This document shows positions 11,701 through 20,769 of a stretch of DNA of 58,042 bases, one piece after another. Below the pieces are notes generated by a model. It was not told where the DNA came from, made no database searches, and saw only the letters and a list, made by a program, of their open reading frames with translations. Source of the stretch: Sphingobacteriales bacterium TSM_CSM (GTDB lineage Bacteria > Bacteroidota > Bacteroidia > Chitinophagales > UBA2359); NCBI GenBank assembly GCA_002212725.1, contig MTCR01000134.1:1-58042 (forward strand). Direction: 5' to 3'. The position numbers and the translations under genes were made by a program. Position 1 is the first letter of the stretch. Every line of letters begins with the position of its first letter.

Positions 11701-13093
11701 GCGCAGCGTTTCGCATGTAACCGAAGAAGGAGAGGTAAAAGAAATAGTGCTGGGCCGTAACGGCGAAGTACGCATCATGGACCCCAAAACCAACCGGCAG
11801 CTGGTAAGCAATACCATTCCCTACGGTGCAAACCTGTTTGTTAAAAACGGGCAAGCCGTACAAAAAGGAGATGTTATTTGCGATTGGGACCCCTATAACG
11901 CCGTAATTGTATCGGAATATGCCGGTGAGGTAGAGTACGAAAATATTGTTGAAGGCGTTACTTACCGCGAAGAAGCCGATGAGCAAACCGGCTACCGCGA
12001 TAAAGTTATTATTGAAAGCCGAAACAAAACGCTTATACCGGCCATAAAAATTGTAGATGCCGAAGGCAACGAACTATATACCTACAGCCTTCCGGTAGGC
12101 TCGCACATTAATGTTGATAACCATGAGCCTGTACACCGAGGTAAGGTGTTAATTAAAATACCGCGCATTATTGGAAAAGTGCGCGATATTACCGGTGGTT
12201 TGCCCCGCGTTACCGAATTGTTTGAAGCCCGAAACCCCTCCAATCCCGCTATAGTTACCGAAATTGACGGAACCGTTTCTTTTGGTAAAATTAAACGGGG
12301 TAACCGCGAAATTACCATTACTTCGCGTACCGGCGAAAAACGCAAGTACCTCGTTCCGGTTTCAAAACATATTCTGGTATTGGAGAATGATGCCGTTAAA
12401 GCCGGCGACCCGCTCTCTGACGGTGCTATTACCCCTTCCGACATTTTGAGCATTAAAGGCACTTTTGCCGTGCAGGAATACCTGGTAAACGAAGTGCAGG
12501 AAGTGTACCGTTTGCAAGGTGTTAGAATTAACGATAAGCATATTGAGGCCATTGTGCGCCAAATGATGCGCAAAGTTAGCATTGTTGACCCCGGCGATAC
12601 CCGGTTCATGGAAAAAATGGCGGTTGATAAAATTGAGTTTATGGAGGAAAACGACCGCATTTTTGATAAAAAAGTGGTAGAAGATGCAGGCGACTCTAAA
12701 GTGCTGAAAAAAGGACAAATTGTGTCATTGCGCCAACTGCGCGAAGAAAATTCTTATCTGCGCCGTAATGATAAGGCATTGGTACAGTTCCGTAATGCAA
12801 AAACCGCTACCTCGCGCCCATTGCTGCAAGGTATTACCCGTGCTTCTTTGGGCACCAACAGCTGGATTTCTGCCGCCTCGTTCCAGGAAACAACCAAGGT
12901 GTTGAGCCAGGCCGCCATTGCAGCCAAACGCGACGATTTGCTGGGACTTAAAGAAAACGTAATTGTAGGTCACCTTATTCCGGCAGGTACCGGTTCAAGG
13001 CAGTTTAGAAATTATGTTGTAGGTTCAAAACAGGAAATGGAGCGAATGGCCAGAAATCAGGAACTGTTAAACAGCAACATTTTGCCCGATTAA
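8786..13093 (+). CDS. rpoC: DNA-directed RNA polymerase subunit beta'
   Basis: This is the beta' subunit, which carries the catalytic magnesium site. Visible landmarks are the N-terminal zinc-binding Cys cluster ([20 protein letters not shown]), the absolutely conserved [10 protein letters not shown] (residues 472-481, three catalytic Asp), the bridge and trigger helix region ([19 protein letters not shown]), and a second Cys cluster ([16 protein letters not shown]). The C-terminal [19 protein letters not shown] block is complete. At 1435 residues the length is usual for Bacteroidota. A terminator follows. Confidence 0.98.
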   Translation: MSSVKKDNKQKTDFTALTICLASPDKILERSKGEVTKPETINYRTYKPEREGLFCERIFGPIKDYECYCGKYKRIRYKGIVCDRCGVEVTEKKVRRERMGHIKLVVPVVHIWYFKSLPNKIGYLLGMSSKKLETVIYYERYVVIQPGILESKVSALDLLNEEDYIELTEALPRDNQLLPDSDPNKFIARMGGEAIRDLLSRIDLDTLSYSLRDAAATESSQQRKAEALKRLSVVEAFREANSNVENRPEWMVVQYLPIIPPELRPLVPLDGGRFASSDLNDLYRRVIIRNNRLKRLIEIKAPEVILRNEKRMLQEAVDSLFDNSRKSNAVKAEGGRALKSLSDVLKGKQGRFRQNLLGKRVDYSGRSVIVVGPTLKMHECGLPKAMAAELFKPFIIRKLIERGIVKTVKSAKKLVDRKESAVWDILENILRGHPVLLNRAPTLHRLSIQAFQPVLVEGKAIQLHPLVCTAFNADFDGDQMAVHVPLSNEAILEAQLLMLSAHNILNPQSGTPIALPSQDMVLGLYYITKERKTAPGHVVKGEGKTFYSPEEVIIAHNERALDLHASIKVKVPVRQADGTLQRQFMQTTTGRVLFNEVVPKEVGFINKLLSKKELRTVVGDIIKVVGIARTARFLDDIKQMGFEWAFKGGLSFSIKDLLVPVEKNDMISRAQTEVDEVSANYEIGLITNNERYNQVIDIWTRLSTRISDTLIKGLEDDRQGFNPVFMMFHSGARGSKEQIKQLAGLRGLMAKPRKSGSVGPEIVENPILANFKEGLSVLEYFISTHGARKGLADTALKTADAGYLTRRLVDVAQDVVISEEDCLTLRGIEISALKDNEDIVEPLYERILGRMALQDIIHPLTDEVIVKAGEEITEDIARFIDQETGIETVAIRSVLTCESRYGVCVKCYGRNLTNNRMAQIGDAVGIIAAQSIGEPGTQLTLRTFHVGGTASNIATESKLTAKFDGVLEFDEVRSVSHVTEEGEVKEIVLGRNGEVRIMDPKTNRQLVSNTIPYGANLFVKNGQAVQKGDVICDWDPYNAVIVSEYAGEVEYENIVEGVTYREEADEQTGYRDKVIIESRNKTLIPAIKIVDAEGNELYTYSLPVGSHINVDNHEPVHRGKVLIKIPRIIGKVRDITGGLPRVTELFEARNPSNPAIVTEIDGTVSFGKIKRGNREITITSRTGEKRKYLVPVSKHILVLENDAVKAGDPLSDGAITPSDILSIKGTFAVQEYLVNEVQEVYRLQGVRINDKHIEAIVRQMMRKVSIVDPGDTRFMEKMAVDKIEFMEENDRIFDKKVVEDAGDSKVLKKGQIVSLRQLREENSYLRRNDKALVQFRNAKTATSRPLLQGITRASLGTNSWISAASFQETTKVLSQAAIAAKRDDLLGLKENVIVGHLIPAGTGSRQFRNYVVGSKQEMERMARNQELLNSNILPD

Positions 13094-13203
13094 CCGCCAA
13101 CACTTATCTTGGCCGGTAACTGCCCAAACAGGGTTTGTTCACCAATAATTGTGCGGTTTCACTTCATATTGAGCAGTACATTATTAACCTGAGCCTAGAT
13201 ATA

Positions 13204-13249
13204 GCGGCTCTTTTACCACTACAGAGGGTAAAAGAGCCGCACTTTTTTT
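13204..13249 (+). terminator. Rho-independent terminator of the rpoBC operon
   Basis: A perfect 14-bp stem, GCGGCTCTTTTACC (13204-13217) and GGTAAAAGAGCCGC (13227-13240), has a 9-nt loop and is followed by AC and seven T (13243-13249). It lies 110 bp after the rpoC stop and before convergent - strand genes. This is the clearest intrinsic terminator in the window. Confidence 0.88.
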
Positions 13250-13380
13250 CATGAAAAGAGGTGGTATTTTCTTAAAAAATAACAGCAACTTTGTTTCTAA
13301 TGCCGTTTCTGCTACATTAAAGGCTTGCTAACAGCCGGAGTTATATGAGTAAAGCAGAGTCGGAACTTCCCAACCTTGCG

Positions 13381-14091
13381 TTAATTTAGCGCAATACCCA
13401 CTATCAAGCCAAGCCAGGGTTTCTTGTTGTAAATCCAGTGTTTTCTGTCGTTGCTCAACAGGTAATCAAAACCGGTGGCAATGCCAAAACTGGCCACCTT
13501 CGACTCAAGAAAACCCGCAATGCCCGCTTGGGCAATCATGCCGTTATATTCATTACCAACCACATTACCGGTTGAAAAAGGCCCAATTGTAGTAGTTCCG
13601 GCGCCGGCAAACAGCCCGAGGTCAAATCCGCGGTTTACCAAATCATACGTATAGTTATTGAAGGGGTCTTTTTTTCGCTTCAGCAAGTAAAAATCGGTTC
13701 GCCACCCGGCATACAACGCAGCGTTGAAATCGGTGGTTAATTCGGGCGGCAAACCATTTTTCGGAAACCGGTACTTGAAAAGAATAGAGGTAATATCTAT
13801 GTCGATACTCTTTTTTGTAAACATTAACGGATAAAAATTGCCGGCACTTGTATCGGCAAGCGAAAACTCCAAAATTGGCTGACCGTTTACCAATTTGCCC
13901 AATGCCGGATATGCCGTTATAGCCACATCATCAACATTCAGGTAAACGGGTTTACTTTTTTCTGAACCCAACCTGAGTTTGTAAAAGCCGCTGTTAAAAT
14001 CATGAACTGCAGCTTTTTCCATTACGCTGCACGAACAGACCAAGGTTATGCCCAAAGCAACCACTGCTAAAAATAAAAAATGCTTATTCAT
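13381..14091 (-). CDS. Putative outer-membrane lipoprotein of unknown function
   Basis: I do not recognise the family. The 236-residue product starts with a basic, hydrophobic signal (MNKHFLFLAVVALGITLVCSC) containing lipobox-like Cys at 19 and 21. The rest has alternating aromatic, Gly and polar residues (FNAALYAGWRTDFYLL, LGLFAGAGTTTIGPF, WLGLIVGIALN at the end), which suggests a small outer-membrane beta-barrel or OmpA-like barrel ending in a hydrophobic strand. It is on the opposite strand to rpoC, downstream of the metalloprotease gene but separated from it by a terminator. Confidence 0.7.
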   Translation of the reverse strand: MNKHFLFLAVVALGITLVCSCSVMEKAAVHDFNSGFYKLRLGSEKSKPVYLNVDDVAITAYPALGKLVNGQPILEFSLADTSAGNFYPLMFTKKSIDIDITSILFKYRFPKNGLPPELTTDFNAALYAGWRTDFYLLKRKKDPFNNYTYDLVNRGFDLGLFAGAGTTTIGPFSTGNVVGNEYNGMIAQAGIAGFLESKVASFGIATGFDYLLSNDRKHWIYNKKPWLGLIVGIALN

Positions 14092-14222
14092 AAGTTTTAT
14101 TTTATCAAAATTTGTTGTGTTGGTTCAGGAATTTACTGTAACAGTTTGCGCAAGGCCGGAATATACAGGGGTTTGCTGCTATAAAACTGCTGCAACAGTT
14201 GTTGTTTGGTTGGTAAAACAAC

Positions 14223-14256
14223 AAAGCCACCCCTGTTTTTATGCAGGTGTGGCTTT
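14223..14256 (-). terminator. Terminator-like hairpin after the metalloprotease gene
   Basis: AAAGCCAC (14223-14230) pairs with GTGGCTTT (14249-14256), and CCTG (14232-14235) with CAGG (14244-14247), with one C-T mismatch between the two blocks. Read on the - strand, the 3' arm runs into TTTGTTGTTTT. It sits 30 bp after the metalloprotease stop. Confidence 0.65.
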
Positions 14257-14284
14257 GCAATATGGCATGGGTTTACCACAGATG

Positions 14285-15970
14285 TTACCTTTGCATCAAC
14301 GCTTTAAGGGTAATGCTATGGCTGTTGCCGGTTATTTTAACCAGATATACGCCATCGGGCTGTGCCGAAAGGTCTAAGGTGGCGGCGGTATTGGCAACGG
14401 TGCGCAAAACCTCTTGTCCCGATGTGGTGAGTACCGAAATAAGATAATTGCCATTTGATGCCGGAAGTTGCAGGTTGAGCAATCCTTTGGTAGGATTGGG
14501 GCTTAGCTGCACCTCATTTTGCAAGGTATTGGGGGCAATTCCCACCGCATCGGATACGGTTATATAGCTTTCTTTCAGCTCGAAATCGTTGCCAACGGAG
14601 TTAATCACGGTTAATGAAACCGAGTAAGTGCCGGGTGCTGCATAGCTGTGCGCGGGGTTTTGCACGGTGCTGCCTTCGCCGTCGCCAAAAGCCCAGTACC
14701 ACTCCGAAATACCGCCGGTAGAGAGGTCGGTAAACTGAATAGGTTCATTGGTAGTTGCGGTGGTGGCCGAGGCAGAAAAATCGCATTGCGGTGCGGCTAA
14801 TTGTGCGCCTTGTAACAAAGAAGAACGCGGACCCAACAACATGGCACGCATAATGCCTACTTGGTCGTGGGTAAACATGTTCATGCAATCCTCATCGGAG
14901 TAGTCCATATAGTTTTCAATCATATCGGGGTAGTTGATGGGGGTATCCATACAGCTGTTTTTGGTATAATCGCACTCTTGTTGCGATGCCGAGTCGCTGT
15001 TAGGCGTATCGGCAATGCCGTCGTCCATGGTGCAGTCGCCATCGCCCCAGATATGGCGCAGCCCAAGGTAATGCCCTACTTCATGCACACAGGTTCTGCC
15101 TTCGCCAACCACAGATGCTAAAGTGCCCAATGCGGGGTTTGCCGGGCCGCCAAAAACGGGGTAGTGAATAGCCACGCCATCGGTTTGAGCAGTACCTGCC
15201 GAGCCTGCGGGCCAGTTGGGAGCTTCGGCGGGCGGGTAAGCAAAGCCCAGTACGGTTCCCACGCCGCTGCCGTCGTCCATGTTGCACACCCAAATATTGA
15301 GGTATTGGTCGGTAGGCCAGGCATCTTTACCACCCTGGTCGTCAAATTTCATGGCATCAAACCCGCCCAGGCTTGCCAACACGGTGTTGAGGCAGGCTTC
15401 TTGTTCGGGGGTAAGGGGTGCGCCGGTAAGAATATCGAGAGGGTTAATGCCGCAGGCAATAATTTGGTTAACGATTTCGAAGATGTCAATACCCGATAGC
15501 GGCGAGAAGTTTTGCACCGAAGTTTGGGTACGGGTAATGCCGGTGGTGGGGTTGCCATCGGGGTCAATTTGAGCCAGGTAAAATTCAATACCGGCGTCGG
15601 CCGCTACAGGTATAAATTCGTCGCGGGTAAGTGAGGAGTCGGCATTTTGGCGGCGGTAGTCGCGGTTCAAGATGTCAATTTGCTGGTGTACGGCTTCATC
15701 GGGTACGTTTTCAATAGAGGTGTTGTACACAATATGCACCACCACCGGTACGCGCAAAATGCTGTCGCCGCCGGCTTTTGCCAATGTATTGTGTTGAGCG
15801 GTTTCTTTGGCTTTATCAAAAGTTTTTTGTACGGCCTGCCCGTATTGGCGGTTCAGCAGGGCTTGGTACAGTTGCATTTCGTAGTTAATGCAGCGGTTAA
15901 GCTCCTGCGCATATCCATACAGGCTCACAAACAAGAGCAGAACGGAAAAAAGGAACGTGTTTTTTTTCAT
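14285..15970 (-). CDS. Secreted M43 (pappalysin-like) metalloprotease with PKD domain and T9SS tail
   Basis: The 561-residue product has a Sec signal peptide (MKKNTFLFSVLLLFVSLYGYAQ). The zinc site HEVGHYLGLRH lies at residues 296-306 with the extended HExxHxxGxxH form of metzincins, and CMNMFTHDQVGIMRAML further on fits the Met-turn region of family M43. A PKD domain follows (FSASATTATTNEPIQFTDLS, WAFGDGEGSTVQNPAHSY). The last 80 residues (LSPNPTKGLLNLQLP, DLSAQPDGVYLVKI) are a type A T9SS sorting domain, so the enzyme should cross the outer membrane by the type IX pathway. The substrate is unknown. Confidence 0.92.
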   Translation of the reverse strand: MKKNTFLFSVLLLFVSLYGYAQELNRCINYEMQLYQALLNRQYGQAVQKTFDKAKETAQHNTLAKAGGDSILRVPVVVHIVYNTSIENVPDEAVHQQIDILNRDYRRQNADSSLTRDEFIPVAADAGIEFYLAQIDPDGNPTTGITRTQTSVQNFSPLSGIDIFEIVNQIIACGINPLDILTGAPLTPEQEACLNTVLASLGGFDAMKFDDQGGKDAWPTDQYLNIWVCNMDDGSGVGTVLGFAYPPAEAPNWPAGSAGTAQTDGVAIHYPVFGGPANPALGTLASVVGEGRTCVHEVGHYLGLRHIWGDGDCTMDDGIADTPNSDSASQQECDYTKNSCMDTPINYPDMIENYMDYSDEDCMNMFTHDQVGIMRAMLLGPRSSLLQGAQLAAPQCDFSASATTATTNEPIQFTDLSTGGISEWYWAFGDGEGSTVQNPAHSYAAPGTYSVSLTVINSVGNDFELKESYITVSDAVGIAPNTLQNEVQLSPNPTKGLLNLQLPASNGNYLISVLTTSGQEVLRTVANTAATLDLSAQPDGVYLVKITGNSHSITLKALMQR

Positions 15971-16058
15971 TATTGACTGCGGTTTTGGAGAAATGGTAAA
16001 AATGTGGTTAAATTATGTTCCGGCCGGTTGTGTTATACGGGGTTAGTGTTGCAATCGG

Positions 16059-17201
16059 TTAGTCTTCCAATACACTTCGGGCAATAACCAGGCGTTGAAT
16101 TTCGGAGGTGCCTTCGTAAATTTGAGTAATTTTGGCATCACGCATCAGCCGTTCAACATGATATTCTTTTACATAGCCGTAGCCGCCATGCACCTGCACC
16201 GCCTCGGTGGTTACCTGCATGGCGGTTTCGGAGGCAAACAGTTTGGCCATGGCTGCGGCTGTGCCGTAGGGTTGGTTAGCATCTTTAAGATAAGCCGCTT
16301 TAAAACAAAGCAGGCGGGCGGCTTCTATTTGCGTGGCCATATCGGCCAATTTAAACTGTATGGCCTGATGTGCGGAAATGGGTTTTCCGAAAGATTGCCG
16401 CTCTTTGGAGTAAGCCACCGATAACTCATAAGCGCCCGAAGCAATACCCAATGCCTGCGATGCAATGCCAATACGTCCGCCGTCGAGGGTTTTCATGGCA
16501 AATTTAAATCCGAAGCCATCTTCGCCAATGCGGTTTTCTTTGGGCACCACTACATCCTGAAACATAATGGAATGCGTGTCGGAGGCGCGAATGCCCATTT
16601 TGTTTTCTTTAGCGCCAACGGTTACGCCTTTCCAGTTGCGGTCAACAATAAAGGCATTAATACCGCGGTGTTTTTTTTCGGTATGGCTTTGGGCAATAAC
16701 TAAGTACAAGCCGGCATGACCGCCGTTGGTAATCCAGTTTTTGGTGCCGTTAAGCAAATAGTGGTCGCCCATGTCAATGGCGGTAGTGCGCTGCGAGGTG
16801 GCGTCGGAGCCGGCTTCGGGTTCTGAAAGGCAGAAAGCGCCAATCATGTTGCCCATAGCCAAATCGGGCAGGTATTGTTGCTTTTGTGCTTCGGTGCCAA
16901 AGGCTTCAATACCCCAGCAAACCAGTGAATTGTTTACCGACATAATAACCGAGCACGAAGCATCTATTTTTGATATTTCTTCCATTGCCAACACATACGA
17001 AATGGTGTCAAGCCCGCTGCCGCCGTATTCTGGCGAAACCATCATGCCCAGAAAACCCAGTTCGGCCATGCGCTTTACCAATGCGGTGGGGTGTTGCATT
17101 TTTTCGTCGCGCTCAATTACGCCCGGCTTGCATTCGTTTTGTGCAAAATCGCGGGCGGCGCTTTGTATCATTAAATGTTCTTCGGATAGTTGAAAATTCA
17201 T
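16059..17201 (-). CDS. Acyl-CoA dehydrogenase (short-chain type)
   Basis: This FAD enzyme introduces a trans-2,3 double bond into acyl-CoA in beta-oxidation or branched-chain amino acid breakdown. The 380-residue protein has the usual three parts: helical N domain, the middle FAD/substrate region (FCLSEPEAGSDA, WITNGG), and the C-terminal helical domain with EAVQVHGGYGYVKEYHVER and the catalytic Glu in YEGTSEIQR (about residue 363). Length is normal for the short-chain and butyryl-CoA group; chain-length specificity cannot be read reliably. It stands alone behind its own promoter-like element. Confidence 0.95.
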   Translation of the reverse strand: MNFQLSEEHLMIQSAARDFAQNECKPGVIERDEKMQHPTALVKRMAELGFLGMMVSPEYGGSGLDTISYVLAMEEISKIDASCSVIMSVNNSLVCWGIEAFGTEAQKQQYLPDLAMGNMIGAFCLSEPEAGSDATSQRTTAIDMGDHYLLNGTKNWITNGGHAGLYLVIAQSHTEKKHRGINAFIVDRNWKGVTVGAKENKMGIRASDTHSIMFQDVVVPKENRIGEDGFGFKFAMKTLDGGRIGIASQALGIASGAYELSVAYSKERQSFGKPISAHQAIQFKLADMATQIEAARLLCFKAAYLKDANQPYGTAAAMAKLFASETAMQVTTEAVQVHGGYGYVKEYHVERLMRDAKITQIYEGTSEIQRLVIARSVLED

Positions 17202-17244
17202 GATTTAGATGGTAAAATTTGTTTAAGTATTATTAAATGGTATG

Positions 17245-17252
17245 CAAAAATA
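17245..17252 (-). promoter_or_regulatory. Bacteroidota -7 element for the acyl-CoA dehydrogenase gene
   Basis: On the - strand the bases read TATTTTTG, matching TAnnTTTG, 43 bp before the ATG at 17201. No well-spaced TTG -33 box is visible, so the assignment rests on the -7 box and position. Confidence 0.45.
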
Positions 17253-17338
17253 CCAATTTTTCTGTTCATTTTTTGCAGCAAAGGCACATGATTTTCGGGA
17301 AAAGCATAAGATATGGCACAACAAAGACAATAACCGGG

Positions 17339-18163
17339 TTAATCGCCGGCAAAGAACAACCCTTCAATGGGCGTTTGCATGGAGTAGGAGTCAATTTTTA
17401 CCCAGCCGGCAAGTCCAAATTCGGTTTTGAGGAGGAAATATTGGTAGCGGCGGTAGCCGTTGGCTGCATCTTCTGCCGATGCCGGCGCTTGTTCGGCGGG
17501 CAGGTTGAGCAATACGGTAAGGGCGTTGCCGGCGGCAATATCGGCTACTTTTTGGGTAAGTCCGGTATCGGCGTAAATAGTTATGGGTTCTTTGGCAGTA
17601 GTTTCAAGCCCTACGTAGTAAAACGGTTGAGCTGTTTCTTCCAGCAAATTATTAGCTATTGCCCATTTGCTGCGTTGGTTAAACAGGTTGTTTACGTGTC
17701 CGGTGGTATAGAAGTAGCCGTTTCCGGGCAGGTAAATTTCTTTACCCCAGATGTAGGCATCGGTTTTTTGCCCGTCGGGGTTAAGGGTTTGCAGGGGCAG
17801 CAGCGTATCTTTCAGCATTTGGAAGAAGGCAAAATTGTAATCGTCAGACATACCCCAGTCAAACACCACCAAATACTCGGTTTTATCGGCTGCCGATAGC
17901 TTGGTGCGCACCATGCCCAGCCAGGTATCGGGTATGTTGCCTTTGGTAAAGGGGTACAGGTGGTACAGGTCATCAAACGAAACGGGTTTACCCAACGCAG
18001 GGTTGCAGTACAGATATCCTGCTTCATTTACCTTTTTACCTTCTTCGTTGGTGTAGGTGGCATAAACGGCTTCGTACCGGTTAAGGTTTTTGAAAGGCTG
18101 CGCCTGCAGGTGCAGGAAGGCGGTGAAGAGGAGGAGGGCTATTCGGAATGTAGAGGAAATCAT
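17339..18163 (-). CDS. Exported protein with C-terminal SH3-like segment, function unknown
   Basis: The 274-residue protein has a signal peptide (MISSTFRIALLLFTAFLHLQAQ). No catalytic motif is seen in the body. The last third (ITIYADTGLTQKVADIAAG, then FLLKTEFGLAGWVKID) resembles a bacterial SH3-like fold, where a Gly-Trp-Val motif closes the domain; that is pattern recognition only. It starts 41 bp after the RloB-like gene on the same strand and might share its transcript, although its signal peptide suggests an unrelated envelope role. Confidence 0.7.
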   Translation of the reverse strand: MISSTFRIALLLFTAFLHLQAQPFKNLNRYEAVYATYTNEEGKKVNEAGYLYCNPALGKPVSFDDLYHLYPFTKGNIPDTWLGMVRTKLSAADKTEYLVVFDWGMSDDYNFAFFQMLKDTLLPLQTLNPDGQKTDAYIWGKEIYLPGNGYFYTTGHVNNLFNQRSKWAIANNLLEETAQPFYYVGLETTAKEPITIYADTGLTQKVADIAAGNALTVLLNLPAEQAPASAEDAANGYRRYQYFLLKTEFGLAGWVKIDSYSMQTPIEGLFFAGD

Positions 18164-18204
18164 GCAATAAATGGTTAATTTTCGCCAAAATTAACAAAAT
18201 TATT

Positions 18205-18831
18205 TCAAATGTCAGCTTGTAAGTTTTTTTCTAAATATTCAATGAGGAGGTAAACGGTTGTGCAAGGGTTGTACTCACAGTAGCGAAGATGTGTCTGCGC
18301 CATAAAGTGTTTGTGTAATTTTTTGGACCTTTCAATTGCTTCTTTTTCGCTGGCATCAGGGTCTTTGATTAGCTTTTCGTATAGTTTAGCATCTCCTTTT
18401 TCATATTTTCCAACTCTTCGGTTTAACTCTTTTACGTAATCTGTACGGTGAATTGGGGTATTATTATTGTAATTGCGGTAATGCAGGCATATCCAAAGTT
18501 CAAATGCATCATTAGACCATGCAGTTTCAATTTTTTCTTTTTTAGCCAACTCTATAGCTTTATCAAATTTTGTATTGTCTGATTCATTTGTGTAGTCTCG
18601 GTCAAAAACGCACCAAACTATGTCGTAATCATCGGTGCGATTCTTTTTTTTGGCATATTCTACTATATCATCACGTTGTCCTTTGCCTACTATTGCCTTA
18701 CTAAAGTTAAACCTTTTGTTAAAATAATGCTTTTCAGTTTCACCCTCACAAACAATGATTATAGAAGGGCGAAGGCGTTTGAAGCCGGCACCAATTTTTT
18801 TAAACGCTTTCTTTTTGTTTTCTTTGCCCAT
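18205..18831 (-). CDS. rloB: RloB-like protein (AbiLii-type) of a putative defence pair
   Basis: The 208-residue protein matches the RloB family: a basic N terminus, then SIIIVCEGETEKHYFNKRF with the conserved Glu pair, then DYDIVWCVFDRD with a DxD-like acidic motif, and the family block SNDAFELWICLHY. Together these suggest a TOPRIM-like nuclease fold, a family-level inference. RloB genes occur with RloA-type ATPases in restriction loci and in the AbiL abortive-infection system. Here the ATPase gene is directly upstream, with 27 bp between them, as one operon. The role in phage defence is not proved by the sequence. Confidence 0.85.
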   Translation of the reverse strand: MGKENKKKAFKKIGAGFKRLRPSIIIVCEGETEKHYFNKRFNFSKAIVGKGQRDDIVEYAKKKNRTDDYDIVWCVFDRDYTNESDNTKFDKAIELAKKEKIETAWSNDAFELWICLHYRNYNNNTPIHRTDYVKELNRRVGKYEKGDAKLYEKLIKDPDASEKEAIERSKKLHKHFMAQTHLRYCEYNPCTTVYLLIEYLEKNLQADI

Positions 18832-18858
18832 ACTTCAAGTTTTATCGTTTTAATTGTG

Positions 18859-20163
18859 TTAATCTTTTGGCTCATTTGTGCTTAACAACTTCTCTACTGT
18901 TATATCCAAACCTTCAACCCAAGGCGTTGCTCCAAACTTATCCATCATATAAGCTTTCTCAAAAGATTGCCGTAAGTCTTTAATGTCATATTCTGCCATA
19001 TTTACCAAACTGCTTACCCCGTACCGGTTTTTTTCTACAAAACAAATTTGGTCGCGCCGTAGCAGGTAGGGATTGAGCAGGGTTACGTTATGGGAGGTAA
19101 AAATTAGTTGTGCGTTATGTGGGTTGGTATGCGGCATATTGAACAGGCTTACAATTTTGCGCGACAATTTAGGGTGCAGCCGGGCATCAAACTCATCTAT
19201 CACCAATATTTTACCATGTTCCAGTGTATCTAAAATAAAGGCGCATAATTTGAAAAAATGCTGCGTTCCTTCCGACTCAAATTCCTCAAAATCGGCTTCA
19301 ACTGTTCCTGCCACATCGCCCCTGTTGCTGTATCTTTTTCGGTAACTTTTATACGGAAGCCCTTCCGGCAGGTCTATAATGCCTCTATCAATCAGTTTTT
19401 TTATTTCGGGATGTAATTTTTGTTTTGTAGCCGAAGGCAATACATTTTCAATGGCAATATCTGCCTCAATTAATAATGAAATGGCTTTTGCCCGATTTTT
19501 ATTGTCCTGCATAAACGCATTGACCGCAATATTCATTGCCTCATCATCAATGCCCGATATGACCCCGATTTCTGAAATGTAATTTGCAATTTGAGCAGCA
19601 ACTCCCGCTTTATTAAACTCTGATACCGATGAAATAAACAAAGCGTAAGGGTGAAAGAGCTTGTTTTTTGCAAAAGGCGCAGCCTCATTAAAATGCCGGG
19701 TATTTATTTTAACTTCCTGTTTTTTGCGTTTAAAGTAATAACTTTCTTGTGTGGTACGCCTGCCATAAAGCCACTCGCTTACAACTTCATGCTTTGTTGC
19801 TTCAAAACCATAACGGTAAATAACCCCGTTTAGAATGAACACCATTTCAAAAAAACTGGGTTTTTCTGCTGTTTCTTCGCTTAAGCTAAACGGGGTGATG
19901 TATTCTGAAAGCCAGTTTTCATTGACTGCCGAATGTGAAACCGTGCTTGCCAGCGCAAAAAAAGCCTTCACCAAATTACTCTTACCCGATGCGTTTGCGC
20001 CAAACAGCGCCATGCTTTTAAGTAACGTATATTTGGGAGTGGCTTCAAAAACATTTTCGGTATAAACAGGGTTGTCTTTTGATTTGAGATTAGCCGCCCA
20101 CATGCTAAGGGTGGTTACCTCTTTAAAAGAGCGGAAATTGCCAACGCTAAATTCTATAAGCAT
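18859..20163 (-). CDS. rloA: RloA/AbiLi-like AAA ATPase of a putative defence pair
   Basis: This 434-residue protein has the SMC/OLD-like ATPase layout. It begins MLIEFSVGNFRSFKE, typical of RloA and AbiEii-type ATPases. Walker A is GANASGKS (residues 55-62), Walker B is ILVIDEFD (319-326), with the D-loop-like ARLHPKL next to it, and a switch His follows in IFTSHN (residues 354-359). The middle part is an insertion of helices as in OLD-type proteins, but there is no C-terminal TOPRIM nuclease; the partner RloB may supply it. Adjacent rloB and the lack of restriction-modification genes point to an AbiL-like pair. Confidence 0.87.
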   Translation of the reverse strand: MLIEFSVGNFRSFKEVTTLSMWAANLKSKDNPVYTENVFEATPKYTLLKSMALFGANASGKSNLVKAFFALASTVSHSAVNENWLSEYITPFSLSEETAEKPSFFEMVFILNGVIYRYGFEATKHEVVSEWLYGRRTTQESYYFKRKKQEVKINTRHFNEAAPFAKNKLFHPYALFISSVSEFNKAGVAAQIANYISEIGVISGIDDEAMNIAVNAFMQDNKNRAKAISLLIEADIAIENVLPSATKQKLHPEIKKLIDRGIIDLPEGLPYKSYRKRYSNRGDVAGTVEADFEEFESEGTQHFFKLCAFILDTLEHGKILVIDEFDARLHPKLSRKIVSLFNMPHTNPHNAQLIFTSHNVTLLNPYLLRRDQICFVEKNRYGVSSLVNMAEYDIKDLRQSFEKAYMMDKFGATPWVEGLDITVEKLLSTNEPKD

Positions 20164-20302
20164 TTTTTATGCAGATTTAAGGCAAAATTGCAAATTTTTG
20201 TCAAATTTAAAAAGAATTTGCAGAAAAAACAACTTATTAAAGTGAAAAGTTGCATTTACTGTAATTATCAAGGACGCTATTTTGAGAATTCTTTATAAAA
20301 AT

Positions 20303-20518
20303 TTAAGGGCGGCATTGCTGCCGCCCCGAGTTTTCTAATTTTACCCTGCCAAAGCGATAGTGAGAATTAACCACTTTTTTTGGCCAGAACTGCAATTTTT
20401 TTAACGAATTGCAGCAACTGCTTCTACCTGTGTAATGATTACAATTTCTAACTTTTTTCAATTGTATATCTTTCATAGACAATTTGTCTTTGTCTATTAC
20501 TGGATATACTTTATCCAT
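20303..20518 (-). CDS. Small Cys-containing ORF, doubtful gene
   Basis: The ATG at 20518 opens a 71-codon frame beginning MDKVYPVIDKDKLSMKDIQL. It has Cys at 26, 35 and 36 and a basic middle section. No family is recognised; a short polar leader followed by a Cys-bearing core resembles modified-peptide precursors in outline, but no modifying enzyme lies nearby. The last codons overlap a perfect hairpin (20307-20326) and the TAA comes directly after it, so the C-terminal residues come from the terminator. This is odd for a coding gene and a random ORF is quite possible. A 13-nt palindrome AGACAATTTGTCT lies at 20477-20489. Confidence 0.3.
   Translation of the reverse strand: MDKVYPVIDKDKLSMKDIQLKKVRNCNHYTGRSSCCNSLKKLQFWPKKVVNSHYRFGRVKLENSGRQQCRP
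20307..20326 (-). terminator. GC-rich hairpin with flanking T-run
   Basis: GGGCGGCA (20307-20314) and TGCCGCCC (20319-20326) form a perfect 8-bp stem with a 4-nt loop. On the - strand it is followed by TTAAATTTTT; on the + strand by CGAGTTTTCTAATTTT, so it could work both ways. It separates the small ORF from rloA, whose start is 144 bp further on. Confidence 0.7.
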
Positions 20519-20769
20519 AAGAAGGAATTTTTTTCATAGGTAAAATAATTTTACGTTAATAATAAAAGAAAACACTTTTTAATATATTAGTGATGTTAAG
20601 ATAAACGAATAGTGTAGGTAATGAAATGATATGCACATGCTTAGGGGGTAGGTTATATTTTGCTATTTCGTTTACTTAAGGCACTTATCCGTTTAGCAAG
20701 TGTCCACTTATTACAACTAAACGCAATTAGCAATAATAAAGTTGCATTCACCGCAAAAAATGCACCCCC

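Noticed and set aside
14048-14447. Two + strand frames over the end of the metalloprotease gene
   Set aside because: They cover the hairpin terminator and the T9SS tail of a certain - strand gene.
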